64,000 nucleotides of DNA, from positions 62,001 to 126,000 of the forward strand of contig MPNO01000006.1 of assembly GCA_002239065.1 (NCBI GenBank), given 5' to 3'. The translations under genes were made by a program, and so were the position numbers. This DNA comes from Defluviicoccus sp. bin129. Lineage in GTDB: Bacteria; Pseudomonadota; Alphaproteobacteria; MPNO01. The notes below the pieces were generated by a model. That model was not told where the DNA came from, ran no database searches, and worked only from the letters and a program-made list of their open reading frames with translations. Positions 1 to 9,677 of the stretch are shown here, in pieces (the stretch's first letter is position 1; every line of letters begins with the position of its first letter).

Positions 1-1497
1 GCTAGCAGCTACCAGACCCTCGAGGACCGCTTCGCGCTGGTCGGCGCGTTGCGGGAGGCGGCCCGCATGCTGTCCTGGGACCGCTCGGTCAACATGCCGC
101 CCAAGGGCGCGCCGGCGCGCGCCGAACAGCTCGCCGCGCTGCGCCTGGTCGAGCACGAGAAGATCACCGACCCGGCGGTGCCGGACCTGCTCGACGGGGC
201 GGCGGAAGAGGTGGCGGGCGATCCGTGGCGCGCCGCCAATCTGCGCGAGATGCGCCGCAGATGGGTGCATGCGACGGCGCTCGACGCCGATCTGATCGCG
301 GCGATGGCCAGGGCCGACAGCGCATGCGAGATGGCGTGGCGCGAGGCGCGCCCGAAGGCCGACTACGCCGCCGTCAAACCCCGTCTTCAAACCGTGCTCG
401 ACCTGCTCCGGGAAGGCGGGCAGGCGCGGGGCGCGGCGCTCGGCTGTTCGCTCTACGACGCGCTGATGGATGTCTACGAGCCGGGCGCGCGGATCGAGCG
501 GATCGACGCGCTGTTCGCCGACCTCGCAGACTTTCTCCCCGGATTTCTGGACCGCGTCCTGGGAGCGCAGGCGGCCGAGGCGCCGCCCCTGCCGATGGAG
601 GGACCGTTCGCGGCCGAGATGCAGCACGCGCTGGGCGTTCGGCTCATGGCGCAGCTCGGCTTCGACTTCGACGGCGGGCGGCTCGATGTCAGCCTGCACC
701 CGTTCTGCAGCGGGGTTCACGACGATGTCCGGGTGACGACGCGCTACGACACGGAGGATTTCACCCAGAGCGTCATGGCCGTCCTGCACGAGACCGGACA
801 CGCGCTCTACAACAAGGGGCTGCCGGATGCGTGGCGCCGCCAGCCGGCAGGCTCGGCGCGCGGGATGGCGGTGCACGAGAGCCAGTCGCTGATCGTCGAG
901 ATGCAGGCCTGCCGCTCGGCCGAATTCATCGGCTTTCTCGCGCCATTGCTGCGCGAGGCCTTCGGCGGAGAGGGGCCGGCATGGTCGTCGGACAACCTCC
1001 GCCGCCATTACCGCCGGGTCGCCCGCAGCCTGATCCGGGTCGACGCCGACGAGGTGACCTACCCGGCCCATGTGATCCTGCGCTACCGGCTGGAACGGCA
1101 ACTCATCGGCGGGGACCTGTCGCTCGACGATTTGCCGGATGCCTGGGCCGACGGGCTCGATTCGCTGCTCGGCATCCGCCCGCCCGACGACGCCCTCGGC
1201 TGCCTCCAGGACATCCACTGGTACAGCGGAAGCTGGGGCTACTTTCCGACCTACGCGCTGGGCGCGCTCGCCGCCGCGCAGCTCTTCGCCACGGCGCTGG
1301 CGGCGCGCCCGGAAATCCCGGCAGCGATCGCCGAGGGCGATTTCGCGCCGCTGTTGGGCTGGCTTGGAGAGGAGGTCCACCGCAAGGCGTCGCTGCCCGC
1401 GACCACCGACGATCTGCTGCTGGAGGCGACCGGCGCGCCGCTCGGCACCGCCGCCTTCAAGGCGCATCTGGAACGGCGCTACCTGTCAGAGCGCTAG
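1..1497 (+). CDS. M32 carboxypeptidase (carboxypeptidase Taq family), 5' end missing
   Basis: A zinc metallocarboxypeptidase that trims residues from peptide C-termini, probably in the cytoplasm. The open frame runs from base 1 with no start, so the N-terminus lies outside the window and at least 498 residues are present. All M32 hallmarks are visible in order: HPF followed by DDVRVTTRYD, the zinc motif HETGH (bases 787-801), HESQSL about 40 residues later, IRVDADEVTYPAH and GCLQDIHW. The family is normally about 500 residues, so little is missing. Its last 12 bases overlap the convergent nucleoside transporter gene. Family assignment is secure; the physiological substrate is not known. Confidence 0.93.
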   Translation, partial: ASSYQTLEDRFALVGALREAARMLSWDRSVNMPPKGAPARAEQLAALRLVEHEKITDPAVPDLLDGAAEEVAGDPWRAANLREMRRRWVHATALDADLIAAMARADSACEMAWREARPKADYAAVKPRLQTVLDLLREGGQARGAALGCSLYDALMDVYEPGARIERIDALFADLADFLPGFLDRVLGAQAAEAPPLPMEGPFAAEMQHALGVRLMAQLGFDFDGGRLDVSLHPFCSGVHDDVRVTTRYDTEDFTQSVMAVLHETGHALYNKGLPDAWRRQPAGSARGMAVHESQSLIVEMQACRSAEFIGFLAPLLREAFGGEGPAWSSDNLRRHYRRVARSLIRVDADEVTYPAHVILRYRLERQLIGGDLSLDDLPDAWADGLDSLLGIRPPDDALGCLQDIHWYSGSWGYFPTYALGALAAAQLFATALAARPEIPAAIAEGDFAPLLGWLGEEVHRKASLPATTDDLLLEATGAPLGTAAFKAHLERRYLSER

Positions 1498-2733
1498 GAG
1501 TCCGATCACCGTGCCGGTCATGCAGGCGGCGAGGGTGCCGGCGAGGATCGACTTGAGGCCGAGGCCGACGATCTCCGACCGGCGCTCCGGCACCATCGCC
1601 CCGAGCCCGGCGATCAGGATGCCGAGGCTCGCGAAATTGGCGAAGCCGCAGAGCGCGTAGGTCATGATCAGCCGGCTGCGCTCGCCCAGGGTCCCCTCCG
1701 GCAGCCCGGCCAGGGTGAAATAGGCGATCAGCTCGTTGAGCACCATTTTGATGCCGAGCAGCGAGCCGGCGGCGACCGCCTCGCTCCACGGGATCCCCAT
1801 CAGCCAGGCGATCGGCGCCATGGCGTAGCCCAGCAGCCGCTCCAGGGTGATCGGCGCGCCGGCGAGATCGGGCAGCAGCCCGAGCAGCAGGTTCGCCAGA
1901 TGCACCAGCGCGACGACGACGATCAGGCTGGCGACTATGTTGAGGAGCAGGGTGAGCCCGTCGAGCGTGCCGCGGGTGAGCGCGTCCACGCTCGATTCGT
2001 AGCGCCGTTCGGGGATCACCGGCCCGCTTACGGTCTCCGCGTCCGCCGGCACCATCACCCGGGCGATCAGCACCGCGGCCGGCGCGCTGAGGAGCGACGC
2101 GGTCAGCAGGTGGCCCACCGGGTTGGCGACCACGTCGGCGAGCGCCGTGGCGTAGAGCACCATCACCGTGCCGGCGATCGTCGCCATCCCGGCGGTCATC
2201 ACCACGAACAGCTCGCTCCGGCCGAGCGCGGCGAAATAGGGGCGGATCAGGAGCGGTGATTCCACCATGCCCACGAATATGTTGGCGGCGGTCGAGAAGC
2301 TCGCCGCGCCGCCGAGCCGGAGCAGGCGCGACAGCGCCCAGGCGAAGGCGCCGACCACCGCCGGCAGCACCCGCCAGTGATAGAGCAGCGCGGACAGCGC
2401 GCTCACCACCAGCACCAGCGGCAGCGCCTGGAAGGCGAAGACGAAGGCGCCGCCGGGCGATTTCTCCTCGAAGGGCAGCGCTCCGCCCCCGAGATAGCCG
2501 AACACGAAGGAGGTGCCGGCGCGGGTCGCCGCCTGGACCGCCTCCACCGCGCCGTTGAGCACCAGCAGGAGCTGCCAGCCCGCCTCCCATTCGAGCAGGA
2601 CCAGCGCCAGCGCGAGCTGGATCGCGATGCCGACCAGGACCGTCCGCCACGGAAGCCGCGCCCGGTTCTCGCTGACCAGCCAGGCCAGCCCGACGAGGGC
2701 GGCGAGTCCGAACAGGCCCTGGATTGCGGTCAT
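1486..2733 (-). CDS. NupC-type concentrative nucleoside transporter (CNT family)
   Basis: A 415-residue inner-membrane transporter that imports nucleosides with H+ or Na+. The sequence is almost wholly hydrophobic helices and shows the CNT core motifs: AANIFVGMVESPLLI in the substrate region (the canonical form has GQTEAPL), LNELIAY and YALCGFANFASLGI near the C-terminus. The ATG start lies 18 bases after the stop of the upstream MFS gene, so the two are probably cotranscribed. The 3' end overlaps the convergent peptidase by 12 bases. Ion coupling cannot be told from the sequence alone. Confidence 0.92.
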   Translation of the reverse strand: MTAIQGLFGLAALVGLAWLVSENRARLPWRTVLVGIAIQLALALVLLEWEAGWQLLLVLNGAVEAVQAATRAGTSFVFGYLGGGALPFEEKSPGGAFVFAFQALPLVLVVSALSALLYHWRVLPAVVGAFAWALSRLLRLGGAASFSTAANIFVGMVESPLLIRPYFAALGRSELFVVMTAGMATIAGTVMVLYATALADVVANPVGHLLTASLLSAPAAVLIARVMVPADAETVSGPVIPERRYESSVDALTRGTLDGLTLLLNIVASLIVVVALVHLANLLLGLLPDLAGAPITLERLLGYAMAPIAWLMGIPWSEAVAAGSLLGIKMVLNELIAYFTLAGLPEGTLGERSRLIMTYALCGFANFASLGILIAGLGAMVPERRSEIVGLGLKSILAGTLAACMTGTVIGLLAL

Positions 2734-2751
2734 CCCTCCTCTCCCCGAACT

Positions 2752-3993
2752 TCAGGCGGGCGCCGGCACCCGGACGAAGCCGGTCCGGTTCGGCTCGTGC
2801 ACCAGGATCGACAGGAAGGCGGCCAGCAGCGCGAGCCCGAAGGAGCCGAGCCACATCCAGTCATACTGGGCGAACATGTCGAACATCCAGCCGCCGGCGA
2901 ACGAACCCAGCGCGCCGCCGACCGAGTGCAGCGAGAACAGGAGCCCCATGGTCAGCCCCATGATGCGGAGCCCCATATGGGTGCTGACGATATTGGCGAC
3001 CACCGGGAAGGTCGCGAAGTCGAACAGCCCGAACAGCGCCGCGAAGGTGAACAGCAGCACCGAATCGCCCGGGATGAACATCAGCAGGATGAAGCAGAGC
3101 GCGCGCAGGAAGTAGATCGAGGCGAGCAGGGCGGGACGGTGGAACTTGTCGGCCGCCGCGCCGAAGCCGATGATCCCGACCGCCGAGGTCGTCATCAGAA
3201 CGCCGAAGGCGGTGGCGCTTTCGAAGACGGGAAAACCGCAGGCCGCCGCGTAGGGCAGGAAGTGGATCCTGATCGCGCCGATGGTGGTGAAGCCGCACAC
3301 GATGTAGCCGATACCGAGGAGCCAGAAGGTGCGGTCGCGCATCAGGTAGCCGAGCTGCGTCCAGACCGTGTTGCCGGCATCCGCCTGGAAGCCGTGCATG
3401 CGGCGCTCCGGCGCCTCGCGGCGGATCAGCACCCAGGTGAGAAGGGCGATCGCGACCAGCAGGACTCCCATGACCAGGAAGCTGGCGCGCCAGCCGATGG
3501 CGGCGAGGCCGACGGCGAGCAGGGGCATCAGCACGAGCTGGCCGCCCGTCGCGCCCGACGTCGCGACGCCCGTCGCGAACCCGCGCCGCGCGTGGAAATA
3601 GAGCGCCACCGTGGTGCCGATCAGCGGCGCCGAGATCGCCGAGAAGCCGATGCCGGCGATCAGCCCGAACGCGGCGATGAAGTGCCAGCCCTCCCTCATT
3701 CCTGCCGTGAGGCAGACGCCGAGGGCGGTCAACAGGATGGCGATCACGTAGATCGAACGTCCGCCGTAGCGGTCTAGCGCCATGCCGGCGATCGGCGATC
3801 CGATCGCCATTACCGTGAGCATCACCGAACCGCCGGTCGAGATGAACGTCCGGTCCCAGGAGAATTCCTTTTCCCACTCGGGGATCAGCAGCCCGAGCGA
3901 GGAGCGCGCGCCCATGACCAGGCTGAGCACCAGGAACAGGACGGCAACGACCAGCCATCCGTAAGGGTTCTCTCGGATCGTTCGGATCAGCAT
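2752..3993 (-). CDS. MFS transporter, probably organic-acid/monocarboxylate type
   Basis: A 413-residue major facilitator superfamily permease with twelve predicted hydrophobic segments and a central cytoplasmic loop rich in charged residues (about residues 195-215). The loop 2-3 signature is present as DRYGGR. The general style resembles MCT- or oxalate/formate-like MFS carriers, but the substrate is not determinable here. It is the first gene of a probable two-gene minus-strand unit with the nucleoside transporter. It diverges from the antiporter at 4121 across a 127-base gap that should hold both promoters; no clear consensus promoter was found in that gap. Confidence 0.88.
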   Translation of the reverse strand: MLIRTIRENPYGWLVVAVLFLVLSLVMGARSSLGLLIPEWEKEFSWDRTFISTGGSVMLTVMAIGSPIAGMALDRYGGRSIYVIAILLTALGVCLTAGMREGWHFIAAFGLIAGIGFSAISAPLIGTTVALYFHARRGFATGVATSGATGGQLVLMPLLAVGLAAIGWRASFLVMGVLLVAIALLTWVLIRREAPERRMHGFQADAGNTVWTQLGYLMRDRTFWLLGIGYIVCGFTTIGAIRIHFLPYAAACGFPVFESATAFGVLMTTSAVGIIGFGAAADKFHRPALLASIYFLRALCFILLMFIPGDSVLLFTFAALFGLFDFATFPVVANIVSTHMGLRIMGLTMGLLFSLHSVGGALGSFAGGWMFDMFAQYDWMWLGSFGLALLAAFLSILVHEPNRTGFVRVPAPA

Positions 3994-4120
3994 CGGGCCG
4001 GGGACGGTGGACGCGGGAGCCCGGAGACTACAGCAATCGGTTGGGCCGGGCGAACGCGCACGGCGCGATTCGCAGGGATCGGCGCTACTCTAGGGACGCA
4101 CCGCGCGCTGGAGACCGAGA

Positions 4121-5743
4121 ATGCCGCACATCGACCTCGCCGATGTGATCGTGATCCTGGCCGCATCCGTCGCCGCCCTGTTCGCGCTCCGGCGTCTGCG
4201 GCTCTCCCCGGTGCTCGGCTATCTCGCCGCCGGCGTCATCATCGGCCCCTTCGGGCTCGGCTTTGTCGCCGACATCGGGAGCATCCATGCCTTCGCCGAG
4301 TTCGGCGTTGTGTTTCTGCTGTTCACCATCGGGATCGAGCTGCCGCTGGAGCGGATCAAGGTGCTCTCGCCCGCGCTGTTCGGCCTCGGCCTGGCGCAGA
4401 TCCTGGTCACCGGCGCGGCGATTGCCGGGCTCGCCTTCGCCTTCGGGGTCGCGCCGGATGCGGCCATCGTGATCGGCGCGGCGCTCGCGCTCTCGTCCAC
4501 CGTGTTCGTCATCCAGATCCTGCTCGACCGGCGCCAGATCGCGACCCGCTTCGGCCGCGCCGCGTTCACGGTCCTGCTGATGCAGGATCTCGCCGTGGCG
4601 CCCATCCTGGTGATGACCCTCGTGCTTTCCAGCCGGGAAGGCGGGCTTGCCGCCTCGCTCGGACGCGCCGGGCTGGAGGCCGCCGCCGCGCTGGTGGCGA
4701 TCGTCGTGCTCGGGCGTTTCGTGCTGCGGCCGCTCTTCGCCCTGGTCGCGGCGGAGAAAAGCGACGAGATGTTCGCGGCCGCGACGCTGCTCGTGGTCCT
4801 CGGGGTCGCCGCGTTCACCGACTATGTCGGGCTCTCGCTCGCCATCGGCGGGCTGCTCGCCGGCATGGTCCTCGCCGAGACCGAATACCGCCACCAGGTC
4901 TCGGCCGAGATCCGGCCGTTCCGCGCCCTGCTGCTCGGGCTGTTCTTCATGTCGATCGGCATGCAGACCAACCTCCATATCGCCTACGAGCAGTTTCCGC
5001 TGGTGTTCGCCATCGGGGCCGGGCTGATCGCGCTCAAGACGCTGGTGCTGGTTCCGCTGGTGCTGCTGTTCCGCCTGCCCGGCCTGTACGCGGTGCCGCT
5101 CGGCCTGCTGCTGGCGCAAGGCGGCGAGTTCGGCTTCGTCGTCTTCAGCGTGGCGGTGGGCGGCGGGCTGATCGAGGAGGGGTTGGGCCAGGCGCTGATC
5201 ATCGGGGTGGCGCTGTCGATGATGGCGACACCGCTGCTCGCCTGGGCGAGCGCGCGGCTGCTCAACTGGACCGCCGTCAGGATTTCGGCGCGCGTCGAGG
5301 AGATCGCCGAAGAGGCGGTCACTCTCGTCAATCACGTGGTGATCGCGGGCTACGGCCGGGTCGGCCGCACGGTGGCGCGCGAGCTGTCCGGCAAGGGCAT
5401 CTCCTTTATCGCGCTCGACCGCGACCCGCTCGTCGTCTCGACCGCGCGCGCGCAGGGGGAGCGGGTCTATTTCGGCGATGCGAGCCGGCCCGAAATCCTG
5501 GGAGAGCTGCATCTTCCGACCGCGCGCACGGTGGTCGTGGCACTCAGCGACTCGGAGGCAGCGACCCGGCTGGTCGGAATTCTTCGCTCCATGCGGCCCG
5601 ATCTCCCGGTCCTCGCCCGCGCGACGAACGACGTTCATGCCGCCGACCTGGTCCGTGCCGGCGCGACCTTCGTCGTGCCCGAGCTGGTCGCCACCGGCAG
5701 GCGGCTCGCCGAGCACATCGACCCGCCAGGCCGGGGGTCGTGA
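4121..5743 (+). CDS. KefB/CPA2-type cation:proton antiporter with TrkA-N domain
   Basis: A 540-residue monovalent cation:proton antiporter of the CPA2 family. The first ~385 residues are membrane helices. The C-terminal part is a cytosolic TrkA-N (RCK) Rossmann domain, with the dinucleotide-binding motif GYGRVG at residues 410-415 and a conserved FGDAS after it. Known members exchange K+ (or Na+) for H+ under nucleotide or glutathione control. The ATG at 4121 follows a weak GAGACCGAGA leader. A 54-base gap separates it from the ring-hydrolase gene downstream, so cotranscription with the catabolic operon is possible but not required. Confidence 0.9.
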   Translation: MPHIDLADVIVILAASVAALFALRRLRLSPVLGYLAAGVIIGPFGLGFVADIGSIHAFAEFGVVFLLFTIGIELPLERIKVLSPALFGLGLAQILVTGAAIAGLAFAFGVAPDAAIVIGAALALSSTVFVIQILLDRRQIATRFGRAAFTVLLMQDLAVAPILVMTLVLSSREGGLAASLGRAGLEAAAALVAIVVLGRFVLRPLFALVAAEKSDEMFAAATLLVVLGVAAFTDYVGLSLAIGGLLAGMVLAETEYRHQVSAEIRPFRALLLGLFFMSIGMQTNLHIAYEQFPLVFAIGAGLIALKTLVLVPLVLLFRLPGLYAVPLGLLLAQGGEFGFVVFSVAVGGGLIEEGLGQALIIGVALSMMATPLLAWASARLLNWTAVRISARVEEIAEEAVTLVNHVVIAGYGRVGRTVARELSGKGISFIALDRDPLVVSTARAQGERVYFGDASRPEILGELHLPTARTVVVALSDSEAATRLVGILRSMRPDLPVLARATNDVHAADLVRAGATFVVPELVATGRRLAEHIDPPGRGS

Positions 5744-5797
5744 CATCGCCGGGCTTTCGCGTAAACATGCGCGCCCCACGAAAGACGAGGCGCCAGA

Positions 5798-6577
5798 GTG
5801 GACTACCGGACGATCCTCTATGAAGAGGACGGCCCGATCGGGACCGTCACCCTGAACCGTCCCGATGACGGGAACATGTTCACCATCGAGACCTGCCACG
5901 AGGTCCGCGACTGCATCGACGCGATTCGGCGCGAGACCCGGACCCGGGTGATCGTGCTGACCGGGGCGGGCGACCGGTTCTTCTGCATCGGCGGGCGCAA
6001 GGACGGCGCCGAGCCGACCCGGCTCTATGCCGGCATGCTGCCGACGCTCGAAATGTACGAGGCGATCGACAAGCTGCAGAAGCCGGTGATCGCCAGCGTC
6101 AACGGCTTCGCGGTCGGCGGCGGCAACGTGCTGCAGATGGTCTGCGACCTGACCATCGCCAAGGAAAGCGCGGTGTTCCGCCAGGTCGGGCCGATGATGG
6201 GGTCGTTCGATGCCGGCTACGGCACCTGGTATCTGGAAGACCTGGTCGGCAAGAAAAGGGCCAAGGAGATCTGGTACACCAATCGCAGGATCGGCGCGGC
6301 GGAGGCGCTCGAGATCGGGCTGATCAACCGCGTCGTGCCCGATGCCGAGCTCGCCGAGCGGACCCGGGAATACGCCCTCGAGGTGGCCGAGCGCGGCAGC
6401 TTCGCGCTCGCCTCGATCAAGGGCGCGTTCAACGCCCGCCACGGCGGCGTTTCCGGTCTCGCCCGCATGGCGCACGACCTGCTGCTCCCCGGCTATCTCG
6501 ACTCGGAGGAGTCGAAGGAGCTCGCCAGCGCCTTCCGCGAACGCCGTTCGCCCGACCCCGACCGCTTCGGGCGCTGA
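5798..6577 (+). CDS. BadI/MenB-like crotonase (candidate 2-ketocyclohexanecarboxyl-CoA hydrolase)
   Basis: A 259-residue crotonase-fold enzyme of the MenB/BadI branch. The oxyanion glycines FAVGGGN (residues 105-110) are followed by VLQMVCDLTI instead of the Glu used by hydratases. The active-site loop GPMMGSFDAGYG (131-142) and KKRAKEIWY match BadI and MenB closely. BadI opens the 2-ketocyclohexane ring of the CoA thioester to pimeloyl-CoA; MenB catalyses a related Dieckmann-type closure. With a CoA ligase, dehydrogenase, hydratase and SDR directly downstream, ring opening fits better (inference). The start is GTG at 5798, preceded by GAGG seven bases upstream. Confidence 0.82.
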   Translation: MDYRTILYEEDGPIGTVTLNRPDDGNMFTIETCHEVRDCIDAIRRETRTRVIVLTGAGDRFFCIGGRKDGAEPTRLYAGMLPTLEMYEAIDKLQKPVIASVNGFAVGGGNVLQMVCDLTIAKESAVFRQVGPMMGSFDAGYGTWYLEDLVGKKRAKEIWYTNRRIGAAEALEIGLINRVVPDAELAERTREYALEVAERGSFALASIKGAFNARHGGVSGLARMAHDLLLPGYLDSEESKELASAFRERRSPDPDRFGR

Positions 6578-6584
6578 ACCGCGC

Positions 6585-8210
6585 ATGCGGGCCTTCCTCA
6601 CACTGCACACGCCGCGTGCGGCGAGGCGCTACTACGAGACCGGGGTATGGCGCGAGGACACGTTCTACGGCCTGCTGGAGCGCCATGCCGCGCTGAACGG
6701 CGGCGCGCCCGCGCTGCGCGACGCCACGCGGCGGCTGAGTTGGCGCGAGGTCAAGCTCTGGGTCGACGGGGTGGCCGCCGATCTCGAAGCGCGCGGGCTG
6801 GTCGAGGGCGACCGGGTCTCGATCTGGCGCGGCAACGCGATGGAAACCGTGATCGTGCTGCTGGCCTGCTCGCGCCAGGGCTATGCCTGCAACCCCACGC
6901 TCCACCGCACCCATACCTGCGCCGAGGTGGCGACGCTTCTCAAGCGTCTGAGATCGGCGGCGTTCTTCAGCGAGCCCGGCTGGGGCGCCGACCGCGCCGA
7001 GACCGATCTCGAGGCCCTGCTGGACGGGATCGACCACCTCAAGGCGGTCGAGCCGGAGGGGCGCATCGCCGGCCCGGGCGCGCGGCCCAGGGGCGATCCG
7101 GTTACCGATCCCGACAAGATCGCCTATCTCGCCTTCACCTCCGGCACCACCGGGATGCCGAAATGCGTGATGCATTCCGACAACACCCTGTTCGCCAACG
7201 CGCGCGACATGGTGGACGTCTGGCGCATCGGCACGGATACGAAGCTCCTGTCGCTCAGCCCGCTCTCCCACCACATCGCCTGGGTCGGCGCGGCGCAGTG
7301 GGTGCTGGCGGGCTGCGAGTTCATCACCGACGACCGCCCCGCCGGCGTCGACAAGATCGACTGGATCGCCGAGACCGGCGCGACCTACGTCATGGGCGTG
7401 CCGACGCACGCGATGGACGTGCTCGCCGAGCAGCGGGCGAGGGGGCTCGCGCGGATCGGGGCGGTCGAGATCTTCTACATGGCGGGCGCGCCGATCCCGC
7501 CCGTGGTCTGCGAGGCCTTCGTCGCCCAGGGCATCGCGCCGCAGAACATCTACGGCATGACCGAGAACTCGTCCCACCACTTCACCCATCCCGGCGACGA
7601 CGCCGAGACCGTCACCCGCACCTGCGGGCGCGGCGGGCGGGCCTACGAGGTCGCGATCTTCGACATGGCGGACCCCGACAGGCGGGTGGGAAAGGGGGTC
7701 AGCGGACAGATCGCCGGGCGCGGCGGCGCGCTGATGCTGGGATATTTCGCCAACCAGGAAGCGACCGAGGAGAGCTTCAACGCCTCCGGCTGGTTCCTCT
7801 CCGGCGATCTCGGCTCGCTCGACGCCGACGGCAATCTGTCGATCGACGGGCGGCTCAAGGACCTGATCATCCGGGGCGGGCACAATATCTACCCATCCGA
7901 GATCGAGGCGCTGGCGATCCGCCATGACGCGGTCGAGCGGGTCGCGGTGTTCCCGGTCCCCGACGAGCGGCTGGGCGAAAGGGGCTGCATCGCGGTGATC
8001 GGCGGCATCGAGGCCGATTCGCTGCTCTCCCATCTTCATGCGGAGGGGCTGTCGCGCTATGACATGCCGGAGTATTTCATCCGGATGGACGCCTTCCCCC
8101 TGACCGCGAGCGGCAAGATCCTCAAGCGCGAGCTCGTGGAGATGGCGAAGAACGGCGCCATCCGGCCGGACCCGGTGCGCTTCGATCCGGCCAGGGAGGC
8201 CGCGCAATGA
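6585..8210 (+). CDS. AliA-like acyl/cyclohexanecarboxylate-CoA ligase
   Basis: A 541-residue adenylate-forming acid:CoA ligase. The phosphate-binding loop FTSGTTGMPK lies at residues 184-193. YGMTE and a C-terminal SGDLGSL...GRLKDLIIRGG follow, with the terminal catalytic lysine region in GKILKRE. The ATG at 6585 starts 7 bases after the preceding stop; the frame is open further upstream but would overlap the crotonase. The enzyme should activate the carboxylic acid entering this operon. Similarity in style to cyclohexanecarboxylate-CoA ligase AliA is recognised from general resemblance and context; the exact substrate is inferred. A paralogue occurs at 41397-43043. Confidence 0.85.
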   Translation: MRAFLTLHTPRAARRYYETGVWREDTFYGLLERHAALNGGAPALRDATRRLSWREVKLWVDGVAADLEARGLVEGDRVSIWRGNAMETVIVLLACSRQGYACNPTLHRTHTCAEVATLLKRLRSAAFFSEPGWGADRAETDLEALLDGIDHLKAVEPEGRIAGPGARPRGDPVTDPDKIAYLAFTSGTTGMPKCVMHSDNTLFANARDMVDVWRIGTDTKLLSLSPLSHHIAWVGAAQWVLAGCEFITDDRPAGVDKIDWIAETGATYVMGVPTHAMDVLAEQRARGLARIGAVEIFYMAGAPIPPVVCEAFVAQGIAPQNIYGMTENSSHHFTHPGDDAETVTRTCGRGGRAYEVAIFDMADPDRRVGKGVSGQIAGRGGALMLGYFANQEATEESFNASGWFLSGDLGSLDADGNLSIDGRLKDLIIRGGHNIYPSEIEALAIRHDAVERVAVFPVPDERLGERGCIAVIGGIEADSLLSHLHAEGLSRYDMPEYFIRMDAFPLTASGKILKRELVEMAKNGAIRPDPVRFDPAREAAQ

Positions 8211-8974
8211 CCGTCGAGCTGACGCGGAGGGAGGAAGCGGCGCTGATCGTGCTGAACCGTCCCGAGGCTCTCAACGCGCTCTCCTTCTCCATCATCCGCG
8301 AGCTCGGAGAGGCGTTCGAGGAGGCGGCGTCGGGCGATGCCCGGGTGTTGCTGATCACCGGGGCCGGCGACCGCGCGTTCTGCGCCGGGGCCGACATCAA
8401 GGAGCTCCGGCACCGCACGGTCCACGAGGAGAAGACCGCCACCGAGTTCGGGCAGCGTGCGCTCGCCAGGCTCGACACATTGCCGATCCCGTCGGTCGCG
8501 CTGATCAACGGCTACGCCTTCGGCGGCGGGCTCGAGATCGCGCTCGCCGCGACCTTCCGCATCGCCGGGCCCGGCGCGAAGATGGGCATGCCGGAGGTGA
8601 AGCTGGGGCTGATCCCGGGCTATGGCGGCACCCAGCGCCTGCCCCGGCTGGTCGGCGAATCGCGCGCGCTCGACATGATCCTGACCGGGCGCACGGTCGA
8701 TGCCGCCGAAGCCGAACGCATCGGCCTGGTCAACCGCGTCGCGGAGGGCGATCTGATCGAGGCCGGGCTCGCGTTTGCGCGCCGGTTCACCGGCTACAGC
8801 CTGCCGATCCTGCGCTACGCCCGCGAGGCGGTGCAGCGCTCGCTCGACAACCCGATCGGCGAGGGGCTGAAGATCGAGGCGGACCTGTCGACCCTCGCCT
8901 ACCGCACCGAAGACGCCGACGAGGGGATGGCGGCGTTCGAGGAAAAACGGAAGCCCGGCTTCAGGGATGGCTGA
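8207..8974 (+). CDS. Enoyl-CoA hydratase (BadK-like)
   Basis: A 255-residue crotonase with both catalytic glutamates of true hydratases: one in FGGGLEIALA and one in MPEVKLGLIPGYGGTQ. It should add water to a 2-enoyl-CoA such as cyclohex-1-enecarboxyl-CoA or a linear enoyl-CoA. The start codon overlaps the ligase stop (ATGA), indicating translational coupling. Its position between ligase and SDR mirrors the cyclohexanecarboxylate pathway (ligase, dehydrogenase, hydratase BadK, dehydrogenase BadH, ring hydrolase BadI). The substrate is inferred from context. Confidence 0.87.
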   Translation: MTVELTRREEAALIVLNRPEALNALSFSIIRELGEAFEEAASGDARVLLITGAGDRAFCAGADIKELRHRTVHEEKTATEFGQRALARLDTLPIPSVALINGYAFGGGLEIALAATFRIAGPGAKMGMPEVKLGLIPGYGGTQRLPRLVGESRALDMILTGRTVDAAEAERIGLVNRVAEGDLIEAGLAFARRFTGYSLPILRYAREAVQRSLDNPIGEGLKIEADLSTLAYRTEDADEGMAAFEEKRKPGFRDG

Positions 8975-9677
8975 GGGCCGCGTCATCGTCACCGGCGCGA
9001 GCAAGGGGCTCGGCGCCGCGACCGCGACGGCGCTCGACGGGGCCGGGTACGAGGTCGTCGGCCTGTCGCGGACCGGCGTTTCTCCGGTCGGCCGGGGCAT
9101 GGTCTGCGACATGACCGACGAGGCGGCGGTGCAGGCGGCCTTCGCCGGGCTCTCCGCCGAACCGGAGCCCGTGGTCGGGCTGGTCAACAATGCCGGCGCG
9201 CACGGCCAGTCGGTGAGCGCCGAGATCGACGTCGCCGATTACGAGCGGGTGATGACGCTGAACGCGACCGCCGTGGTGGTCGCCTCGCGCGAGGCGCATG
9301 CGCTCCTGAAGCGGGGCGGCGGCGGGCTGATCGTCAACATGGGCTCGGTATTCGACAGGCTCGGCGTCAGGGAGCATGTGGCCTATTGCGCGTCCAAGGC
9401 CGCGGTCGGCGCGATCACGCGCTGCCTTGCCGTCGAATGGGCCGAGGACGGCATCTCGGTGATCAACGTCGCGCCGGGCTATATCGAGACCGACTTCAAC
9501 CGCGACTTCATACGGCGCGATTCGGTACAGCGCTGGCTGGAGCGGCGCATCCCGGCCGGCCGGACCGGCACGCCGGAAGAGGTCGGGAGCCTGGTGGCCG
9601 CGCTGTTCGCCATGCGCACCCCCTATCTGACCGGCGAGACCATCTATCTCGACGGCGGCCACGGGGTGAACCACTGA
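8967..9677 (+). CDS. SDR-family oxidoreductase (candidate hydroxyacyl-CoA dehydrogenase, BadH-like role)
   Basis: A 236-residue short-chain dehydrogenase. It has the NAD(P) glycine motif TGASKGLG (residues 9-16), NNAG, and the catalytic Tyr-Lys pair in YCASK. The C-terminal LTGETIYLDGG is typical of the FabG-like group. It overlaps the preceding hydratase by 8 bases and the following dehydrogenase by 1 base. In this operon it is the likely oxidant of the ring hydroxyl formed by the hydratase, the BadH step, although a separate 3-hydroxyacyl-CoA dehydrogenase is also encoded downstream. Sequence alone would allow other alcohols. Confidence 0.85.
   Translation: MAEGRVIVTGASKGLGAATATALDGAGYEVVGLSRTGVSPVGRGMVCDMTDEAAVQAAFAGLSAEPEPVVGLVNNAGAHGQSVSAEIDVADYERVMTLNATAVVVASREAHALLKRGGGGLIVNMGSVFDRLGVREHVAYCASKAAVGAITRCLAVEWAEDGISVINVAPGYIETDFNRDFIRRDSVQRWLERRIPAGRTGTPEEVGSLVAALFAMRTPYLTGETIYLDGGHGVNH

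Noticed and set aside
4085-6610. 841-codon minus-strand frame opposite the antiporter and crotonase genes
   Set aside because: Arg/Gly/Pro/Asp-rich composition, no recognisable domain, fully antisense to two well-supported genes; a GC-rich shadow frame.
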